Source of the DNA: an uncultured Clostridia bacterium
GTDB taxonomy: Bacteria > Bacillota > Clostridia > TANB77 > CAG-508
DNA: 27,695 nucleotides
Assembly: GCA_934101145.1 (NCBI GenBank)
Contig: CAKOPZ010000022.1
Coordinates: 1 to 27,695, forward strand
Direction: 5' to 3'
The notes under the pieces were generated by a model. That model was given only the letters and a program-made list of their open reading frames with translations. It was not told the DNA's origin and ran no database searches. Below, one piece after another: positions 1-6,802 of this stretch. The position numbers were made by a program, and so were the translations under genes. Position 1 is the first letter of the stretch. Each line of letters starts with the position of its first letter.

Positions 1-108
1 CTTTGTTTTTTGGTAGTTAATACTACCGCTTTTATTGGTTTCTCAAAGTTTATTGTTTACTTTTCAATGTACTTTTTTGTTCTTGTCTTTCTGTTGAAGA
101 CAAGACTT
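1..108 (-). other. probable rRNA operon leader region (gene itself outside window)
   Basis: No coding region is visible here. Read on the minus strand, the sequence downstream of the two promoters at 109-138 and 238-266 runs off the left edge. It contains a stretch of the type 'ttgaaaagtaaacaa' that resembles leaders and spacers next to rRNA genes in Bacillota. It also holds two small hairpins: arms near 80-105 built on tcttgtctt/aagacaaga, and 12-27 built on ggtagt/actacc. The tandem strong promoters and lack of an ORF suggest that a 16S rRNA (or other stable RNA) gene starts just beyond position 1. This is inference; no rRNA sequence itself is in the window. Confidence 0.35.
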
Positions 109-138
109 ATTTTAGCACAAATCATTATTCAATGTCAA
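109..138 (-). promoter_or_regulatory. sigma-A promoter P2 (TTGACA-N18-TAAAAT)
   Basis: On the minus strand, TTGACA lies at 138-133 and TAAAAT at 114-109 with an 18-bp spacer. The -35 is a perfect consensus hexamer. It reads toward the left edge of the window. Confidence 0.6.
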
Positions 139-207
139 TACTTTTTTTAATTTTTTTAAATATTTTTTTGTGCTATGTTTTATTACTTTTAAATGTAATT
201 TAAAGTA

Positions 208-237
208 ATAAAACAGCCTCTTGCGAAGCTGTTTTAT
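208..237 (-). terminator. hairpin, probable terminator of the lepA-rlmB-hypothetical operon
   Basis: A perfect 10-bp stem (208-217 with 228-237, arms ataaaacagc/gctgttttat) encloses a 10-nt loop and is followed on the minus strand by a T-rich tract. It sits about 120 nt after the stop of the 355-2094 gene. It overlaps the probable start point of promoter P1, so it could instead form the 5' end of that leader. Confidence 0.55.
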
Positions 238-266
238 ATATTATCATCTTTGTTTAATAAAGTCAA
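238..266 (-). promoter_or_regulatory. sigma-A promoter P1 (TTGACT-N17-TAATAT)
   Basis: On the minus strand, TTGACT at 266-261 and TAATAT at 243-238 are separated by 17 bp. With P2 about 130 bp downstream this makes a tandem pair, an arrangement common in front of rRNA operons. Confidence 0.55.
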
Positions 267-354
267 CACTTTTTTTAAATTTTTTATAATATTTTTATTA
301 ATATTTAATTATGTTATAAAATATAAGTATTGAAACATAAGCTTTTTTCCTACT

Positions 355-2094
355 TTATTGTGCAGTATCAATTGTCATTTCACCAATATTGCTCTGTCCT
401 TGCATAATGCTTGCAGCAATTCCTGTCATTCCTGCTATTCCTACATCTGATATATTAAATCCATTTGCGTTAATAATACTTGTAGATGATGTTGCAATTA
501 TTGCTAGCAATTTATATGTTGCATTTTCACTTGCTACACTTCCATTTACATTTTGATTTGCTTGATTTGATAAGTCAATTCCAAGTTGTGCAAATTTTGC
601 AGGAATAACTTGTTGTGCTTTTAATACCACTTGGCCTAAGAAAGGAAGCAATTGTTCTTTTGAGTAATTATTTGCAATTACTGTGTTTGAATTTTTAAGT
701 TCCATTATCTCGTTTACTTGTTCTGCTTTTTCTATTGTTTGGTTATATGATGATTGTATTGTTTGTACATTAATTCCGTCTGAGCTAATATTTGCTGTCA
801 CATCACTTGAATTATTTATAGAATTTCCATTTTCACTTCCAATTGTTGTTGTAACTGTAAAAGTTTGTGCTGCATTATTTGTATTTGGAATTACTGTAAT
901 TTCATTTATAATTCTTGAATCTGATTGACTTTTTGAAAGTGAAATTTGCATTGTATTTGTTTCATCGCTACTTGTTCCTTGAGAACTATTTTTAGTTTCG
1001 TTACTTAAAATAGTTATATCTGCATTTTTTGTACTACCATTTGTTGTTGTATCTATTGTTATATTATATGTATTGTTTGTTGTATTTTCTTGTACTGCTT
1101 GAGTGCTATTTTCTATAATATTATCACTTGATAATATCTCTTCTGTATTATTTTCATTTAATTCTATTTCTGTTCTAACATTTTTTCCTTTATTTTCATA
1201 TACTGTTATTGATATATTTGTATCATTTGAATTATCTTGCTGTATTTTTGTTATGATATCGCTCACTTTATTTGATAGTTTAGTTATATCTGTATAATTT
1301 TCATCCAATCCTAATGCTGCAAATTTGTTACTAAGTACTACAAGTGTCGCATTATCATCTTTTAATGTTGTTAAACAATTTGTTACAATTTGTTTTAAAA
1401 TATCTCCATCAATTTCTACCTTGTATGCATTTGTATTGTAATTTGCGCCACCAACTGTTATGTCTTTTTTTCCAATTTTAGTGTATTTATCTTTTGAAAT
1501 ACTTTCTTGTATTGTTTTAGAATATGTATTTATTATATGTTGTTTTTGTTCCTCTGTAATATCAGAAATTGAAGATAATATTGTAAAATCAACACTGCTT
1601 GGAACTTTTGAAACATCAGACACTCCCATATTTTGCATAAACTGATTTAACCCATTATTTCTTATTCCAATATAATTAGCTATAATATCATCACATTTTA
1701 TTGCATATATATCTTCACTATTAATATATGAAAACTTTAACGTATCAGCATCTCCGTTTTTTAGTGTTAATTCACTATATGTTCTACCTGTTTGAGTATC
1801 ATGTCTTGCAGCTGTTGTTGCTTTAATCTCTTGTATATTGCTTCCATCTTGCAGAGTTGTAGTTAAGTCTCCTGTCATGTTATATGTATTGTTCTTTTTA
1901 AATTCATTTAATGTTTTTGTATTTTCATTTTCTAACATAGAAAACAATTCTCCATTTTGAACAAAATATTTTGAAAATAATTGTTCATTTGATTTGAACA
2001 TATCTGTTGTAAAATATAATATAGCTAAAAGTCCTAAAACAATTATTACAAATATAATAGGTAATACAATTAATAATATTTTTTTCTTTTTCAT
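355..2094 (-). CDS. membrane-anchored extracytoplasmic hypothetical protein
   Basis: This is a 579-residue protein of unknown function. It begins with KKKK and one strong hydrophobic segment (about residues 5-28), which fits an uncleaved N-terminal anchor with the rest outside the cell. The remainder is hydrophilic and very rich in Asn, Thr, Ser and Ile, especially around residues 290-460, as in low-complexity exported proteins of AT-rich Clostridia. No catalytic motif or sortase signal was seen. The ATG is preceded by AAAGGA at good spacing. It follows rlmB by 25 nt and is probably the last gene of the lepA operon, with a hairpin at 208-237 beyond it. The shared operon need not mean shared function. 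I do not recognise the family. Confidence 0.85.
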   Translation of the reverse strand: MKKKKILLIVLPIIFVIIVLGLLAILYFTTDMFKSNEQLFSKYFVQNGELFSMLENENTKTLNEFKKNNTYNMTGDLTTTLQDGSNIQEIKATTAARHDTQTGRTYSELTLKNGDADTLKFSYINSEDIYAIKCDDIIANYIGIRNNGLNQFMQNMGVSDVSKVPSSVDFTILSSISDITEEQKQHIINTYSKTIQESISKDKYTKIGKKDITVGGANYNTNAYKVEIDGDILKQIVTNCLTTLKDDNATLVVLSNKFAALGLDENYTDITKLSNKVSDIITKIQQDNSNDTNISITVYENKGKNVRTEIELNENNTEEILSSDNIIENSTQAVQENTTNNTYNITIDTTTNGSTKNADITILSNETKNSSQGTSSDETNTMQISLSKSQSDSRIINEITVIPNTNNAAQTFTVTTTIGSENGNSINNSSDVTANISSDGINVQTIQSSYNQTIEKAEQVNEIMELKNSNTVIANNYSKEQLLPFLGQVVLKAQQVIPAKFAQLGIDLSNQANQNVNGSVASENATYKLLAIIATSSTSIINANGFNISDVGIAGMTGIAASIMQGQSNIGEMTIDTAQ

Positions 2095-2119
2095 TTTTTA
2101 TCAAATCCTTTCCTTTAAT

Positions 2120-2869
2120 TTATGTACGTTGTTTTACCGCTTCGTATATTACTATCCCTGCGGAAACAGATGCATTAAGCGAAGTTATTTTGCCTTTCAT
2201 TGGAATTTTAACTAAAAAGTCGCAATTTTCTTTTACAAGTCTGCTCATTCCAAATCCTTCGCTTCCAATTACGATTGCAATTGGTCCTGTATAATCTTCT
2301 TGATAGTAATATTTTTTAGCATCCATATCTGTTCCGCAAATCCATACATCATTTTCTTTCAAATATCTTATAGTTTCATTTATATTATTTACCCTTGCAA
2401 TTTTCATATGTTCTACAGCTCCTGCTGAAACTTTGCTAACAGTTGAATTTACAGATGCTGACCTTCTTTTTGGTATAATAATTCCATGAACTCCTGCTGT
2501 TTCTGCTGTTCTTATGATTGAACCAAGATTGTGTGGATCTTCTATTCCATCTAATATAAGAATAAATGGTTTTTCTTCTCTTTGCTTTGCATTTTCTAAT
2601 ATATCTTCTACTTCACAATAATCAAATGGTGGAACAATAGCGATAACTCCTTGATTATTTTCTGTTTGAGCCATTTGATTTAATTTTGTTTTATTTACCA
2701 TTGTCAAAACAATTTTTCTTTCTTTTGCCATAGCAATTATTTTGTTTATTGAACCATGGCGTTCTCCTTCTAATATAAATATCTTATTTATATCTCTGCC
2801 TGATTCTAACAATTCTATTACAGCATTTCTGCCTTCTACTTGGTCTTCGTATTTTTCTTCTTTCATCAT
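2120..2869 (-). CDS. rlmB: 23S rRNA (guanosine-2'-O-)-methyltransferase, RlmB/TrmH family
   Basis: This 249-residue SPOUT-class methyltransferase is expected to use S-adenosylmethionine to 2'-O-methylate a guanosine, in the RlmB family in 23S rRNA. The N-terminal part has the substrate-binding domain (VEGRNAVIELLES, residues about 11-23). The SPOUT core shows LDGIEDPHNLGSIIRTAE (motif 1, Asn and Arg conserved), IVIGSEGFGMS (motif 2) and SLNASVSAGIVIYE (motif 3, near the C-terminus), which form the trefoil-knot cofactor site. Length is normal for the family. It starts 14 nt after lepA with an AGGAAGG-type SD, so it is co-transcribed. A tRNA-directed TrmH paralogue is possible, but the length and the N-terminal domain favour RlmB. 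Confidence 0.9.
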   Translation of the reverse strand: MMKEEKYEDQVEGRNAVIELLESGRDINKIFILEGERHGSINKIIAMAKERKIVLTMVNKTKLNQMAQTENNQGVIAIVPPFDYCEVEDILENAKQREEKPFILILDGIEDPHNLGSIIRTAETAGVHGIIIPKRRSASVNSTVSKVSAGAVEHMKIARVNNINETIRYLKENDVWICGTDMDAKKYYYQEDYTGPIAIVIGSEGFGMSRLVKENCDFLVKIPMKGKITSLNASVSAGIVIYEAVKQRT

Positions 2870-2883
2870 TTTTCCTTCCTATA

Positions 2884-4698
2884 TTATTTATCATCCAATT
2901 TTAAAACACTTAAAAACGCTTCTTGTGGGATTTCTACATTTCCAATTTCACGCATTTTCTTTTTTCCACGTTTTTGCTTTTCAAGCAATTTCTTTTTTCT
3001 TGTTATATCTCCACCATAGCATTTGGCCAAAACGTCTTTTCTCATTGCAGAAATTGTTTCTCTTGCAATTACCTTTCCTCCAATTACAGCTTGTATAGGT
3101 ATAATAAATAATTGTCTTGGTATCACTTCTTTTAATTTTTCAACCATCTTTTTGCCTCTGTCATAGCTATTGTCTTTATGAACTATAAACGACAAAGCAT
3201 CCACTCCTTCTCCATTTATCCAAATATCTAATTTCACAAGTTCTGATCTTTTATATTCTTTAAATTCATAGTCAAAAGATGCATATCCTTTTGTTTTTGA
3301 TTTTAATTGATCAAAGAAATCATAGATAATTTCATTTAATGGCAATTCATAAATAAGCGTAACCCTGTTTTCATCTAAATATTTCATATCAACATAAATC
3401 CCACGTCTGTTTTGGCATATTTCCATGATATTTCCAACAAATTCTTTTGGTGTTAAAATTTCAGCAGTAACCATAGGTTCTTCAATATATGATATTTCTG
3501 TTTGTGGTGGCAAATCTGATGGATTATATAGTTCAATTACCGTTCCATCTGTTTTGTGTACTCTATATATAACCGATGGTGATGTTGTAATTAGACTTAA
3601 ATCAAATTCTCTATCTAGCCTTTCTTCAATAATCTCCAAATGTAATAGTCCTAAAAATCCACATCTAAATCCAAAGCCTAATGCTCCAGATGTTTCAGGT
3701 TCATATTCAAGTGCCGCATCATTTAATTGTAATTTTTCAAGTGCTACTTTTAAATTTTCATAATCACTTCCATCCATTGGATATATTCCACAATATACCA
3801 TAGGATTTACCTTTTTGTATCCTGGAAGTGGCTCTTCTGCTTTATTCTCTTTTAGTGTAATTGTATCTCCAACTCTAATATCTGATAAACTCTTAATACT
3901 TGCTGCAATATATCCAACCTCACCTGCTTCAAGTTCACTACATGGAGCATATGTTCCTGGTTCAAAATGTCCAACTTCTGTTACTGTAAAAGTTTTATTG
4001 TTTGACATAAGCATTATTTCGTCCCCAACTTTTACTTTGCCATCTTTCACTCTTACATATGCAATTGCTCCTTTATATTCATTATATATAGAATCAAAAA
4101 TCAAACATTTTAATGGTGCATTTTCATCTCCTGTTGGTGCTGGCAAATCTGTAACTATTCTTTCTAATACTTCATCAACATTAAGTCCTGTTTTTGCAGA
4201 TATACATGGTGCATCTTGTGCAGGAATTCCAATAATGTCTTCAATTTCTTGTTTTACCTCATCTGGTCTTGCATTTGGAAGATCAACTTTGTTTATAACA
4301 GGCAAAATTTCAAGGTTATTATCTATTGCTAAATATACATTTGCAAGTGTTTGAGCTTCTACTCCTTGGCTACTGTCAACAACAAGTATTGCTCCATCAC
4401 ACGCAGCCAAACTTCTTGATACTTCATAATTAAAATCTACATGTCCTGGAGTATCTATTAAATTTAGCTCATAGACATGTCCATCCTTTGCTTTATATTC
4501 CATCTTTACTGCTTGTGATTTTATTGTTATTCCTCTTTCACGTTCAATGTCCATATTATCAAGAACTTGACTTTCCATTTCTCGCTTTGAAAGAACACCA
4601 GTCATTTCAATAAGTCTATCTGCAAGTGTTGATTTTCCATGATCTATATGTGCAATAATACTAAAATTACGAATATATTTTTTTCTGTCTTCTGGCAT
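2884..4698 (-). CDS. lepA: elongation factor 4 (LepA), ribosome back-translocating GTPase
   Basis: This is a 604-residue translational GTPase of normal length for LepA/EF4, which binds the ribosome and acts on stalled or mis-translocated complexes and in 30S biogenesis. G1 is AHIDHGKST at residues 16-24, followed by G3 DTPGHVDF and G4 NKVDLP. Switch residues RERGITIK are intact. The LepA-specific C-terminal domain is visible as YDRGKKMVEKLKEVIPRQLF and the Lys-rich ITRKKKLLEKQKRGKKKMR near the end. It heads a minus-strand operon with rlmB. The start has an unusual SD arrangement, listed separately, and a promoter at 4760-4788. Confidence 0.97.
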   Translation of the reverse strand: MPEDRKKYIRNFSIIAHIDHGKSTLADRLIEMTGVLSKREMESQVLDNMDIERERGITIKSQAVKMEYKAKDGHVYELNLIDTPGHVDFNYEVSRSLAACDGAILVVDSSQGVEAQTLANVYLAIDNNLEILPVINKVDLPNARPDEVKQEIEDIIGIPAQDAPCISAKTGLNVDEVLERIVTDLPAPTGDENAPLKCLIFDSIYNEYKGAIAYVRVKDGKVKVGDEIMLMSNNKTFTVTEVGHFEPGTYAPCSELEAGEVGYIAASIKSLSDIRVGDTITLKENKAEEPLPGYKKVNPMVYCGIYPMDGSDYENLKVALEKLQLNDAALEYEPETSGALGFGFRCGFLGLLHLEIIEERLDREFDLSLITTSPSVIYRVHKTDGTVIELYNPSDLPPQTEISYIEEPMVTAEILTPKEFVGNIMEICQNRRGIYVDMKYLDENRVTLIYELPLNEIIYDFFDQLKSKTKGYASFDYEFKEYKRSELVKLDIWINGEGVDALSFIVHKDNSYDRGKKMVEKLKEVIPRQLFIIPIQAVIGGKVIARETISAMRKDVLAKCYGGDITRKKKLLEKQKRGKKKMREIGNVEIPQEAFLSVLKLDDK

Positions 4699-4735
4699 AC
4701 TCTTCTATATAGTTTTTAAACTATATCTCTCCTTT
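4699..4735 (-). promoter_or_regulatory. lepA SD separated from start codon by a hairpin
   Basis: On the minus strand the strong SD AAAGGAGAG (4735-4727) lies 28 nt before the ATG, too far for normal use. Between them is a 9-bp inverted repeat (atatagttt / aaactatat, 4726-4718 with 4715-4707). If that hairpin folds, only 8 nt remain between the SD side and the ATG, an ideal spacing. The only nearer purine run (AGAAGAG) ends 1 nt from the start. Confidence 0.55.
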
Positions 4736-4759
4736 CTTTAATTTCCAATAATTCAATTT

Positions 4760-4788
4760 ATTTTAACATACTAATTACAAAAATACAA
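4760..4788 (-). promoter_or_regulatory. sigma-A promoter for lepA (TTGTAT-N17-TAAAAT)
   Basis: On the minus strand, TTGTAT at 4788-4783 and TAAAAT at 4765-4760 are separated by 17 bp, with a TGN extended -10. It is back to back with the tsaE promoter. Confidence 0.6.
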
Positions 4789-4802
4789 GAAAATATCTTC
4801 AC

Positions 4803-4831
4803 TTTACAAAATGGTCTATTTATTGTAAAAT
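4803..4831 (+). promoter_or_regulatory. sigma-A promoter for tsaE-tsaB (TTTACA-N17-TAAAAT)
   Basis: TTTACA at 4803-4808 and TAAAAT at 4826-4831 have a 17-bp spacer. The SD GAGGTG of tsaE follows at 4854-4859. Confidence 0.6.
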
Positions 4832-4865
4832 AGATATGTACATCTATTAATAAGAGGTGAAAATA

Positions 4866-5289
4866 TTGGATAAATTTATTTCAAAAAACGAACAAGATAC
4901 AATTTCATTTGCAAAAGATTTTGCATCAAATTTGCATAAAGGTGATATTATAGTCTTATCCGGAGAACTTGGTTCTCGGAAAAACAAAATTCGTTCAAGG
5001 TATACTTGAATATTTTGGCTTAGAAAATGAAATTTCAAGTCCAACATTTACAATTGTAAATGAATACCACAAAAACGATACAAATATATATCATTTTGAT
5101 GTCTACCGTTTAGCTGATGTTGATGAATTTTATGCTATGGGCGGAGACGAATATTTTTCAAATGGAATTTGTTTAATCGAGTGGGGTGAAATGATAGAAA
5201 GCATTTTACCCAAACACTATACAAAAATTACATTTAAGAAAAATGATCAAAATGTAGATTATAGAGAATTAATCATTGATAGAAAATAA
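4866..5289 (+). CDS. tsaE: tRNA t6A biosynthesis ATPase TsaE, reading frame split by +1 shift in Walker A
   Basis: TsaE is the ATPase that works with TsaB and TsaD to make N6-threonylcarbamoyladenosine at position 37 of tRNAs reading ANN codons. Reading starts at TTG 4866 (SD GAGGTG six nt upstream) and gives residues 1-37 ending in SGELGS. The next codon is CGG (4977-4979), and the zero frame then stops at TGA 5007, giving 47 residues. Skipping one base here restores GSGKTKFVQG, followed by SSPTFTIVNEYH, FDVYRL and LIEWGE, all typical of TsaE, to the stop at 5289 (140 residues in total). tsaB follows after 12 nt. An internal TTG at 4969 has no SD and would lose half of the P-loop. Homology is clear; whether the shift is biological or an assembly error cannot be seen from one sequence. 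Confidence 0.88.
4971..4985 (+). other. +1 frameshift site in tsaE, motif GGTTCTCGGAAAAAC
   Basis: Zero-frame codons are GGT TCT CGG AAA AAC; the family requires GGT TCT GGA AAA ACA (GSGKT). The surplus base is the C at 4977, or equivalently the T at 4976. The same motif occurs in ffh at 13042-13056. Confidence 0.85.
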
Positions 5290-5301
5290 GGAGAATCATA
5301 T

Positions 5302-6060
5302 ATGAAAATACTTGCAATAGATACATCTTCTAAAAATTGTAGTGTAGCAATAACAGAAGATGAAGAAAAAATTATAGAATTACATAGTAATGACGAAAAA
5401 ACACATTCAGTTAAATTAATGCCTATGATAGACGAAGCATTTCAAAAAAGTAATCTATCTTTAAATGATATGGACTTACTTGCATGTTGTTTAGGACCTG
5501 GATCTTTTACAGGAGTTCGTATAGGTATTTCAACAATAAAAGCGTTTACAGATGTAACAAACATTCCAGTTGTTGGAGTTAGCTCTCTAGAGGGACTTGC
5601 ATACAATGCCATTGACAATTTAAGTTCAAATATAATGATTTCAAGTACCTTTTACTGTTCAATCATTGACGCAAAAAATGATAACGTTTATTGTGGATTA
5701 TATCGTTACTATAATAATTGCCTAAATCAAGTAACTGATTTGATTGCAGAAGATATTGATACAGTTGTTTCCAAAATAAATACTATAATGCATACTTTTG
5801 AGCATCAATTTAATCAAATAATTTTTGTTGGTGATGGTTCAACATTGTACCAAAATAAAATCAAATCCGAAGTAAAATATGATAACATTATATTTGCAGA
5901 TACAGCAAAAAATGATGCAAATAGTGTATCAATAGCAATTTCAGCATACAGTAAATATAAAAATGGTGAGTCAGGAGATACACATGTACTTTCTCCTCTT
6001 TATCTTAGAAAGTCACAAGCAGAACGTGCTCTAGAAGAAAAGAACATAAAAGATATTTAA
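5302..6060 (+). CDS. tsaB: tRNA threonylcarbamoyladenosine complex protein TsaB
   Basis: This 252-residue ASKHA-fold protein is the non-catalytic partner that dimerises with TsaD in t6A synthesis. The N-terminus MKILAIDTSSKNCSVAI and the motif LGPGSFTGVRIGISTIKAF (about residues 70-88) are hallmark TsaB sequences. The C-terminal end PLYLRKSQAERALEEK is the usual family tail. The length is within the common range. It has a strong SD (AAGGAG) and starts 12 nt after tsaE, so the two are co-transcribed. The next gene is rimI, a usual third member, but a hairpin element separates them here. Confidence 0.95.
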   Translation: MKILAIDTSSKNCSVAITEDEEKIIELHSNDEKTHSVKLMPMIDEAFQKSNLSLNDMDLLACCLGPGSFTGVRIGISTIKAFTDVTNIPVVGVSSLEGLAYNAIDNLSSNIMISSTFYCSIIDAKNDNVYCGLYRYYNNCLNQVTDLIAEDIDTVVSKINTIMHTFEHQFNQIIFVGDGSTLYQNKIKSEVKYDNIIFADTAKNDANSVSIAISAYSKYKNGESGDTHVLSPLYLRKSQAERALEEKNIKDI

Positions 6061-6069
6061 TTTTTTTAT

Positions 6070-6207
6070 AAGCGAGCAATATAATAATTTTTTTGCACCT
6101 TGCCGTTCGCAGCCAATCCAAAAGATTGACGGCTGCTCGAATCGCACTCAGCCTTCGGCTTCGTTTGGTCGCTGCGCGGTGCTTGAAAATTATTATATTG
6201 CTCGCTT
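6070..6207. repeat. 138-bp GC-rich inverted-repeat element (MITE-like)
   Basis: Perfect 22-bp inverted arms lie at 6070-6091 and 6186-6207 (outer end aagcgagcaa). Just inside are a second short pair, gcacc 6095-6099 with ggtgc 6178-6182, and an inner hairpin gcagcc/ggctgc (6109-6114 with 6130-6135). A third small hairpin is agcc-ttc-ggct near 6150-6160. The interior is much richer in G+C than everything around it. It contains no ORF and sits between tsaB and rimI, where many relatives have only a few bases. It fits a small non-autonomous mobile element or REP-like structured repeat; a terminator with an unusually large head is the alternative. Confidence 0.65.
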
Positions 6208-6235
6208 TATTAATAGTAATTGAAAGGAAAAATTT

Positions 6236-6688
6236 ATGAACTCAAAATCAAATATTAAAATATGTCACATGTCACAAAAAGATATTGATTCAATAAAAGA
6301 AAACTTTTCATCTGATTTCGATAAGTTTTGGTCTTATGAAACTTTATCTCAAGACTTCAAATCAAATGATTCTACATATTTTGCCTGCAAGACTGTAGAT
6401 GATATCGTTGTAGGATTTATTGGATTAAAAATTGTTTTAGATAATGCAGATATTATGAACATAGCAGTAAAAAAAGATCATAGAAATCATGGAATCGGCT
6501 CTTTGCTTCTTAAACAAGCAATTTTACATGCAATGTCTAAAAACTGTATGCAAATAATGTTAGAAGTAAATTCTACCAACTCTCCTGCTATTTCCCTTTA
6601 CGAAAAATTTTGCTTTCAAAAAATCTCTGTAAGAAAAAAATACTATAATCAAATAGATGATGCAATAATAATGCAAAAAAATTTATAA
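6236..6688 (+). CDS. rimI: ribosomal-protein-alanine N-acetyltransferase, RimI-type GNAT
   Basis: This 150-residue GNAT acetyltransferase is expected to transfer acetyl from acetyl-CoA to the N-terminus of ribosomal protein S18 or similar targets. Motif A, the acetyl-CoA pyrophosphate loop, is DHRNHGIGSLLLKQAI (about residues 80-95). Motif B follows as MLEVNSTNSPAISLYEKFCFQKIS, ending in the RimI-typical Y-E-K-x-x-F. The length is normal. The ATG has SD AAAGGA. It lies 175 nt after tsaB, with the hairpin element between, and is followed by a strong terminator, so it ends the t6A operon or is transcribed separately. Substrate identity within GNATs cannot be proven from sequence, but the tsaE-tsaB context strongly supports RimI. 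Confidence 0.88.
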   Translation: MNSKSNIKICHMSQKDIDSIKENFSSDFDKFWSYETLSQDFKSNDSTYFACKTVDDIVVGFIGLKIVLDNADIMNIAVKKDHRNHGIGSLLLKQAILHAMSKNCMQIMLEVNSTNSPAISLYEKFCFQKISVRKKYYNQIDDAIIMQKNL

Positions 6689-6699
6689 TATTATTTACA

Positions 6700-6742
6700 A
6701 AATCACAATATTCATATAAAATATGTTTGAATATTGTGATTT
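6700..6742 (+). terminator. Rho-independent terminator after rimI
   Basis: A perfect 15-bp stem (6700-6714 with 6728-6742) with a 13-nt loop is followed by TTTT. Confidence 0.8.
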
Positions 6743-6752
6743 TTCGCATACG

Positions 6753-6782
6753 TTTACAAAAATTTAACATACTAAATATAAA
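6753..6782 (+). promoter_or_regulatory. promoter for the Lon-like protease (TTTACA-N18-TATAAA)
   Basis: TTTACA at 6753-6758 and TATAAA at 6777-6782 have an 18-bp spacer. The -10 is only about 8 bp from the SD, so the leader would be very short. Confidence 0.4.
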
Positions 6783-6802
6783 TATTTTTGGAGGAGATAC
6801 AA

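Noticed and set aside
683..928. Plus-strand ORFs opposite the 355-2094 gene and elsewhere (for example 3815-4354, 2742-3098)
   Set aside because: They are antisense shadows of well-supported genes, without SD or recognisable domains.
4831..4846. Operator palindrome tagat-atgtac-atcta downstream of the tsaE promoter
   Set aside because: Only 5-bp arms match and the centre is not symmetric; such patterns are common by chance in AT-rich DNA.
4969..5289. A separate small gene starting at the internal TTG in the downstream part of tsaE
   Set aside because: There is no SD, and the start lies inside the conserved P-loop region; the part before it encodes the missing TsaE N-terminus in another frame.
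6788..6802. TTG start giving a 5-residue longer Lon-like protease
   Set aside because: It overlaps the SD GGAGGAG that ideally serves the ATG at 6803.
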